This document shows, one piece after another, positions 59,901 to 64,000 of a stretch of 64,000 nt of DNA. The position numbers and the translations under genes were made by a program. Under the pieces are notes generated by a model, which saw only the letters and a program-made list of their open reading frames with translations, was not told where the DNA came from and did no database searches. Numbering within the stretch: position 1 is the first letter of the stretch; every line of letters begins with the position of its first letter. The stretch spans positions 2,082,591 through 2,146,590 of the forward strand of contig NW_025064881.1 of NCBI RefSeq assembly GCF_019112545.1. The letters run 5' to 3'. The DNA is from Guyanagaster necrorhizus. Lineage: Eukaryota > Basidiomycota > Agaricomycetes > Agaricales > Physalacriaceae.

Positions 59901-61624
59901 AGATCTGCTGTAGTTTCTCGTTGACGTAGTTGATGCAGAGCTGCTCGAAGGAATTGTCCTGTAGCCACAAAGAATCAGCTGACTAGGAAGAAACAAGTAG
60001 CGGATACAAACCTCAAAGATCTCGAACCCAAAGATGTCCTACAACGAGAATGTGTAAGAGCTTCAATCATGAAACCCAAGGACATACCAGAATGCCAATG
60101 ACTTGTGATGTTGCTGAGCGTGGTTTCATCGAAACATTGACTCTGGACACGATCCACTCAAAGAGATTATTATAGATTGCTTTCGCGAGTGCGTCTCGAC
60201 CTGAACTGGCCTGCGCAGGATTGAGTGGTACGTCGTACACTGAGCCTCTACGTCCCCCACGTTGCGTCTCGACTATCTTGCTCGTCAAGACTTTGACTAC
60301 GTTTGTGGCATCGACGTCCATCAAATATGCAACGAAATCCGTGACACTTGTGTCGGAAATTTGAGAATTTCCGTCCTCCTTCTCTTCGAACTGAACGTTG
60401 CCAAGCCATAAGATGATGGCTAACATACGGAATATCTCGTTCTGCTCATTTGCATCCAAGCCAATGATGCCCATAGCTTTCTAGGATGATGTTAGATTAC
60501 TCCGGCAGGCCTGAATGGAATTCCAAAACCTACAATAGTTTCACTGTAGTCGTGTGCATCATTAATGTCCTGGACCTCCAGACAATTACTGAGACTTGTA
60601 TATGCATATGCTTCAGGTCCCTGAAGACCAAAAGTCTCTGAAGGCATGATCAACGCTTTGATTGTCGTAGACAAGAAGCCACTCACCGCGTTGCTCGCTC
60701 GTCGCGGCCTTCGTGAGTTGATAGAAAATGTGGAAATTCCTCTCGTTCTCTACCTGTCCCACAACGCGTCCTTTCTCCAACAAGTAGTTAGTGATCTGGG
60801 CACCAATGGGTTCTCCATGAGCATTGAACATGATTTCTAGGTATTTTCCCTGATAGACCATCAACACTAGCAGATTAATTGAGTTGACGACTCACATGGC
60901 GACTTGAATTGTTATTCCGTAACGTCTTCGCACAGCCAAAACTTTCTAGCAAGGGATTCGTGGCCAGCACCATGTCCTTGATCTCCTGAATACTGCTGTC
61001 CTGCCCTCCGGATACAGCAGCGATGTACTGCATAATACGTTTTGCTGCTTCTGTCTTGCCAGCACCAGATTCTCCTGAGATGATAACGCACTGGTTTTCG
61101 TGGTACGCATTCATATTGTAGTAGGCAGATTCAGCGATACCAAAGACATGGGGAGGAACCTCAAGTCTGTTCTTCCCCTTGTACTTTTGGAGGGTATCCT
61201 CAGAGTATATGCCAAGGTCTGACAGAATGTTGCTTTAGTAACGCAGCAACAGATGAGATGATGAAGAATTGTCCCAACCGCGGAAAGGATTGACAGAGAT
61301 CAGCACTGCGCCAATATAGGTATAAATCTCAGCATTGGTCCATCGCTTTTGAAGATTATCGTTGATACTCTCGTTGCTGATGGTCGTGAGCAGGGTCATG
61401 TCGGAAACACCGACCTGCTTCTTCTTGAAGCCTTCTTTCCAGTCGGCCTTTGGAATTGTCAGTAGAGCACCTGCATACCACAACAATGGTAAGCACCTTG
61501 GCGACCTTCCCTGTGCCACCACCCTTCTTGGGGGCAGGAGTTACCTTCTTCCCCGCCTTCTTGGATGGCGCCTACGACGACGGTGAGAAAAGGCTGAGCG
61601 ATGGATAGCGAGACGGCTGACCAT
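56964..61624 (-). CDS. MYO1: Class I myosin (unconventional myosin-1)
   Basis: A many-exon gene of about 1250 aa. The first coding exon is just ATG (61622-61624) followed by a 54-nt intron with a GTCAGC donor, then [20 protein letters not shown]. The motor shows [21 protein letters not shown]-loop [18 protein letters not shown], switch I NNNSSR and the actin-binding region. [14 protein letters not shown] carries Ser at the TEDS site, so PAK/Ste20-type phosphorylation is expected. IQ motifs follow ([20 protein letters not shown] and [13 protein letters not shown]), then the TH1 lipid-binding tail, an SH3 ([37 protein letters not shown]) flanked by Pro-rich runs, and [11 protein letters not shown] at the end. 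It drives actin-dependent endocytosis at cortical patches. Its chaperone gene lies 205 bp upstream. Confidence 0.94.
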
Positions 61625-61829
61625 ATTAGTCGTGCCCTGGTAGTATGTAGCTCTGTAGAGCACGGATGTGCGTGAGAGACGGGAATAGGAACGGCGCAGT
61701 GAATGTCAATGTAAGAGTAGCACTCGGCCAAAAGCGGTAACTGGAATCGGCGCACAGCTTCAGTACTAATAAGTACTACTAAATAGTATGATTACCGCAA
61801 TTATATTTTTTTCACGCGTACAACACACA

Positions 61830-63878
61830 TTATACTGACTTATTGATCAAGTATTGCAAGGCCTCTGCAGCAGGCTGGATGACCTGTGGATTTGGATTTG
61901 TCTTCACAATACTCACCAACGCCTTCATCAAACCTGCAGCCCCCGCGTCCTGTAGAATCTCACTAAGAAGGGCGGAATCGCCTATATTCACAAGAATATT
62001 GCGAGCACAGACAACCCCACGATGAAGTAGTCCTGGATGACTCTCAGCATCCACAGCCTTCGGATCCGTAGAAGGATCGATGAGCTGCGCAAGGATCGGG
62101 ACTGCGCGATGTCGTTCTCGCTGCAGGGCGAGAAATGCCTGACAAGCTCCTGACTCCGTTGTTACAGTGGCAAGAGCACCAGAAGCAGCTAGTCTCGTTG
62201 GAACATCCTCTACATCTGACAATGCGAGCAAGACTTGAATCTTTGTCTTCACGCCACCATCACTGCTTGTGGAGCCCCCATATCGCTCAAAGACTTTCTC
62301 GGACCCCGCTATAAGGTTGCAGATCAGTTCCATCGATGCCCTCCGGATCATAATATGGTCTTCCAGAAGCAGCAGCTCGATCCTGTTAAGCAATCCATCC
62401 ATGTCGGCTATACGAGAAGCCACTTCTGCACTGTGGGAAGACAAGTTGGTAAGAGCCATGAGAATTTCGAACTTTTGCAATAGCAAAGTGGAGGAGTGCT
62501 GGAGTGCGAGTGAGAAGGGACGAATGATGTCATATATCGCACCATCGTTCGGCCCAAAAACCTGAAGTGGAGAAGCAGTGATGGCCAATTTGGAGAGTGC
62601 TTGTATGGATTCAAGGTAAGCTGAATCTAGGACTGCGGCTTGACTAGTAGATGCTGCAGAGGACACCGACGACTTTATGATCTTCGTCAGGACCTTAGCA
62701 CCGCCGGCTCGAAGAACATTGCCCCGATTCTCTTTCTCAACCACGATGCTAAGCAATGCTTTTCCAATTCCTAAGCGTATTCCCTGACTATCCGATGCAG
62801 CCAAAGCCGCCGCCGGAAAAACTTCCAGAATGCCATTTGCCAATAATTTCCGTATTCTCTCTTTGACTTTATTGTCGTCATTCAGCGGAGAGTCCCCATT
62901 CGACTGAGAATTGGCTTTCCCCATGTGTCTCAATTTTTCCATCTGACTCTGCTCTTCGGTCAGATGCGGTCGATGTGCACATAGATTGGATATGACAAGA
63001 ATGACGCCGTATATGAGGGAAGATTGTGTCTCTAGGCTGTAGACAGGTCTGCGTCGGGGTACGGACGCAAAGAGGGCCCTCAAGAAATCTGAATCTTGCG
63101 ACAGCATTTCTTTGACAAAAGGATCCACGCTCAAATACGCCAAACCTTCGACCGCATCTGCGATGGAAGAGTGGTCGCCACCAGATACAACCATGGTTTT
63201 CATTGCAACTGCAAGTTCGTCATCCTTTTTGTGAATATAAGTACTGTTTCCCCCGGTCATGTCGGCATTGTCTGAAACGCTGCCTCTGGACAATTTGATG
63301 AGGGCTATCGTAGCTGCAGCACGGACAGGTGCGCTTCGTGGCGGACCCGACATGAATTCAAGCCATTTTGTCGTCTGAAGAGGAAGGATGGTTCGACAGG
63401 GTTTGTATCCGCAAGCTTGACTGAGAAGATGCGCGACGTGAAGAGACAGTTCGGTGGATGGATTGAGGTCGACGCTGTCCATGGCTAACTCGAGTACGCC
63501 ATCCTGCTGGAATATGAAAGACGCGGATTGCCAATCCACCTGGAATAATGCTGTGAGAAATGAAACCCCAATGAGAAGGTCTTTTTCTGCGGTTTCTTCG
63601 AGATGAGGTAGTGTCAACGAGGAAAACACTTTTGCTAGTGATTCCGTCGCTGCCTCCATCTGCTGCCCTTTGTCTGTGTACCCTTTCCGAACTCTTTGGC
63701 AAAAGGCTGATAGAACTAAGAAAGCTTTGGATCTGTCGTCGGTAGACCGAGATGGAAGAAACGCGGATATGAGATACGTGAGCTCGTCGGGAAGCAATGG
63801 GTCTGTCGATGTCGAACTGGCCGTCTTCTTCAGCATGGTGTCCAGCGAGCCCACCGTATCATCATTCTGCGATGCCAT
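61830..63878 (-). CDS. SHE4: UCS-domain myosin chaperone (UNC-45/She4/Cro1)
   Basis: A single uninterrupted exon of 682 aa, unusual among the intron-rich neighbours. The start MASQNDDTVGSLDTMLKKTA (63878) is the first ATG; there is no N-terminal TPR, as in yeast She4. Armadillo-like helical repeats fill the protein, for example TDDRSKAFLVLSAFCQRVRK, DAVEGLAYLSVDPFVKEMLS, FEILMALTNLSSHSAEVASR and MIRRASMELICNLIAGSEKV. The C-terminal half is the UCS domain that binds and folds myosin motor domains. The family member She4 acts on Myo3/Myo5 and Myo4. Its gene immediately precedes the class I myosin, its likely client, on the same strand. Confidence 0.9.
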   Translation of the reverse strand: MASQNDDTVGSLDTMLKKTASSTSTDPLLPDELTYLISAFLPSRSTDDRSKAFLVLSAFCQRVRKGYTDKGQQMEAATESLAKVFSSLTLPHLEETAEKDLLIGVSFLTALFQVDWQSASFIFQQDGVLELAMDSVDLNPSTELSLHVAHLLSQACGYKPCRTILPLQTTKWLEFMSGPPRSAPVRAAATIALIKLSRGSVSDNADMTGGNSTYIHKKDDELAVAMKTMVVSGGDHSSIADAVEGLAYLSVDPFVKEMLSQDSDFLRALFASVPRRRPVYSLETQSSLIYGVILVISNLCAHRPHLTEEQSQMEKLRHMGKANSQSNGDSPLNDDNKVKERIRKLLANGILEVFPAAALAASDSQGIRLGIGKALLSIVVEKENRGNVLRAGGAKVLTKIIKSSVSSAASTSQAAVLDSAYLESIQALSKLAITASPLQVFGPNDGAIYDIIRPFSLALQHSSTLLLQKFEILMALTNLSSHSAEVASRIADMDGLLNRIELLLLEDHIMIRRASMELICNLIAGSEKVFERYGGSTSSDGGVKTKIQVLLALSDVEDVPTRLAASGALATVTTESGACQAFLALQRERHRAVPILAQLIDPSTDPKAVDAESHPGLLHRGVVCARNILVNIGDSALLSEILQDAGAAGLMKALVSIVKTNPNPQVIQPAAEALQYLINKSV

Positions 63879-64000
63879 GGGAATATCGGCCAAGAGAGTG
63901 CAAGAGCGATACAAGGAAACGAGGTGGATTGTGGCGAAGGCGTCAATTTGGCTTTATTCCTCTCCACATACTTCATGGCCGACGTCGGCGTCGTAATGAG
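63879..64000. other. Right window edge: upstream of the UCS chaperone
   Basis: 122 bp with no supported feature; probably part of the UNC45 promoter. Confidence 0.4.

Overview
This is a nuclear chromosome segment from a filamentous basidiomycete, most likely an agaricomycete. The evidence is dense genes on both strands with many short introns (about 47-60 nt, GT..AG, CTAAC/CTAAT branch points), gene families of basidiomycete type (polyporopepsin-like aspartic protease, [14 protein letters not shown] myosin-I N-terminus, XlnR-like zinc-cluster factor, Sro7/Lgl, UCS chaperone), and no bacterial or viral hallmarks. I see no operons, CRISPR, rRNA or convincing tRNA genes. All calls come from reading translated exons. 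Exon borders given precisely were read from the sequence; other gene spans are start-to-stop spans with introns inside.

Layout. 0.5-4.4 kb: aminodeoxychorismate lyase (+) converging on the U3 processome WD40 protein Utp13 (-). 5.1-10.6 kb: a forkhead/AT-hook protein and a Zn2Cys6 transcription factor (-). 11.1-14.2 kb: NIPSNAP protein and a membrane-anchored DDD-type glycosyltransferase (-), the latter divergent from a MOCS1-type molybdopterin gene (+, 14.4-16.5 kb). 16.7-25.2 kb (-): TXNDC17-like thioredoxin, a secreted Thr-rich repeat protein, a mitochondrial aspartate/glutamate carrier with EF-hands, and Trm5. 25.3-26.5 kb (+): a TatD-family hydrolase. 26.6-31.9 kb (-): Golgi SNARE Gos1 and Sro7/Lgl/tomosyn. 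32.1-39.3 kb (-): a roughly 1500-residue coiled-coil protein and a DUF89/ARMT1 phosphatase. 39.3-42.5 kb: a 3.2-kb gene-poor stretch with a fold-back (MITE-like) element. 42.5-52.5 kb: a secreted aspartic protease (+), an RNF115/126-like E3 ligase (-) and a full ABCC transporter (+). 52.8-56.6 kb: a tentative small membrane protein, a 63-aa membrane protein (-), riboflavin synthase (+) and a disordered protein (+). 57.0-63.9 kb: class I myosin and its UCS-domain chaperone (-).

Most genes are housekeeping. Functional neighbours include UNC45/She4 directly upstream of myosin-I, and Gos1 next to Sro7, both in SNARE-dependent trafficking. The most interesting finding is the MOCS1 gene: the stop codon after the MOCS1A C-terminal Gly-Gly lies inside a splice donor, and removing that intron fuses MOCS1A in frame to MOCS1B. 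Other leads are a 6-nt microexon in the carrier, tandem exon duplication in the secreted protein, a perfect 12-bp hairpin beside a stop-free intron in the TatD gene, and two promoters of about 60 bp or less shared by divergent genes. I did not find a clear undescribed multi-gene system.
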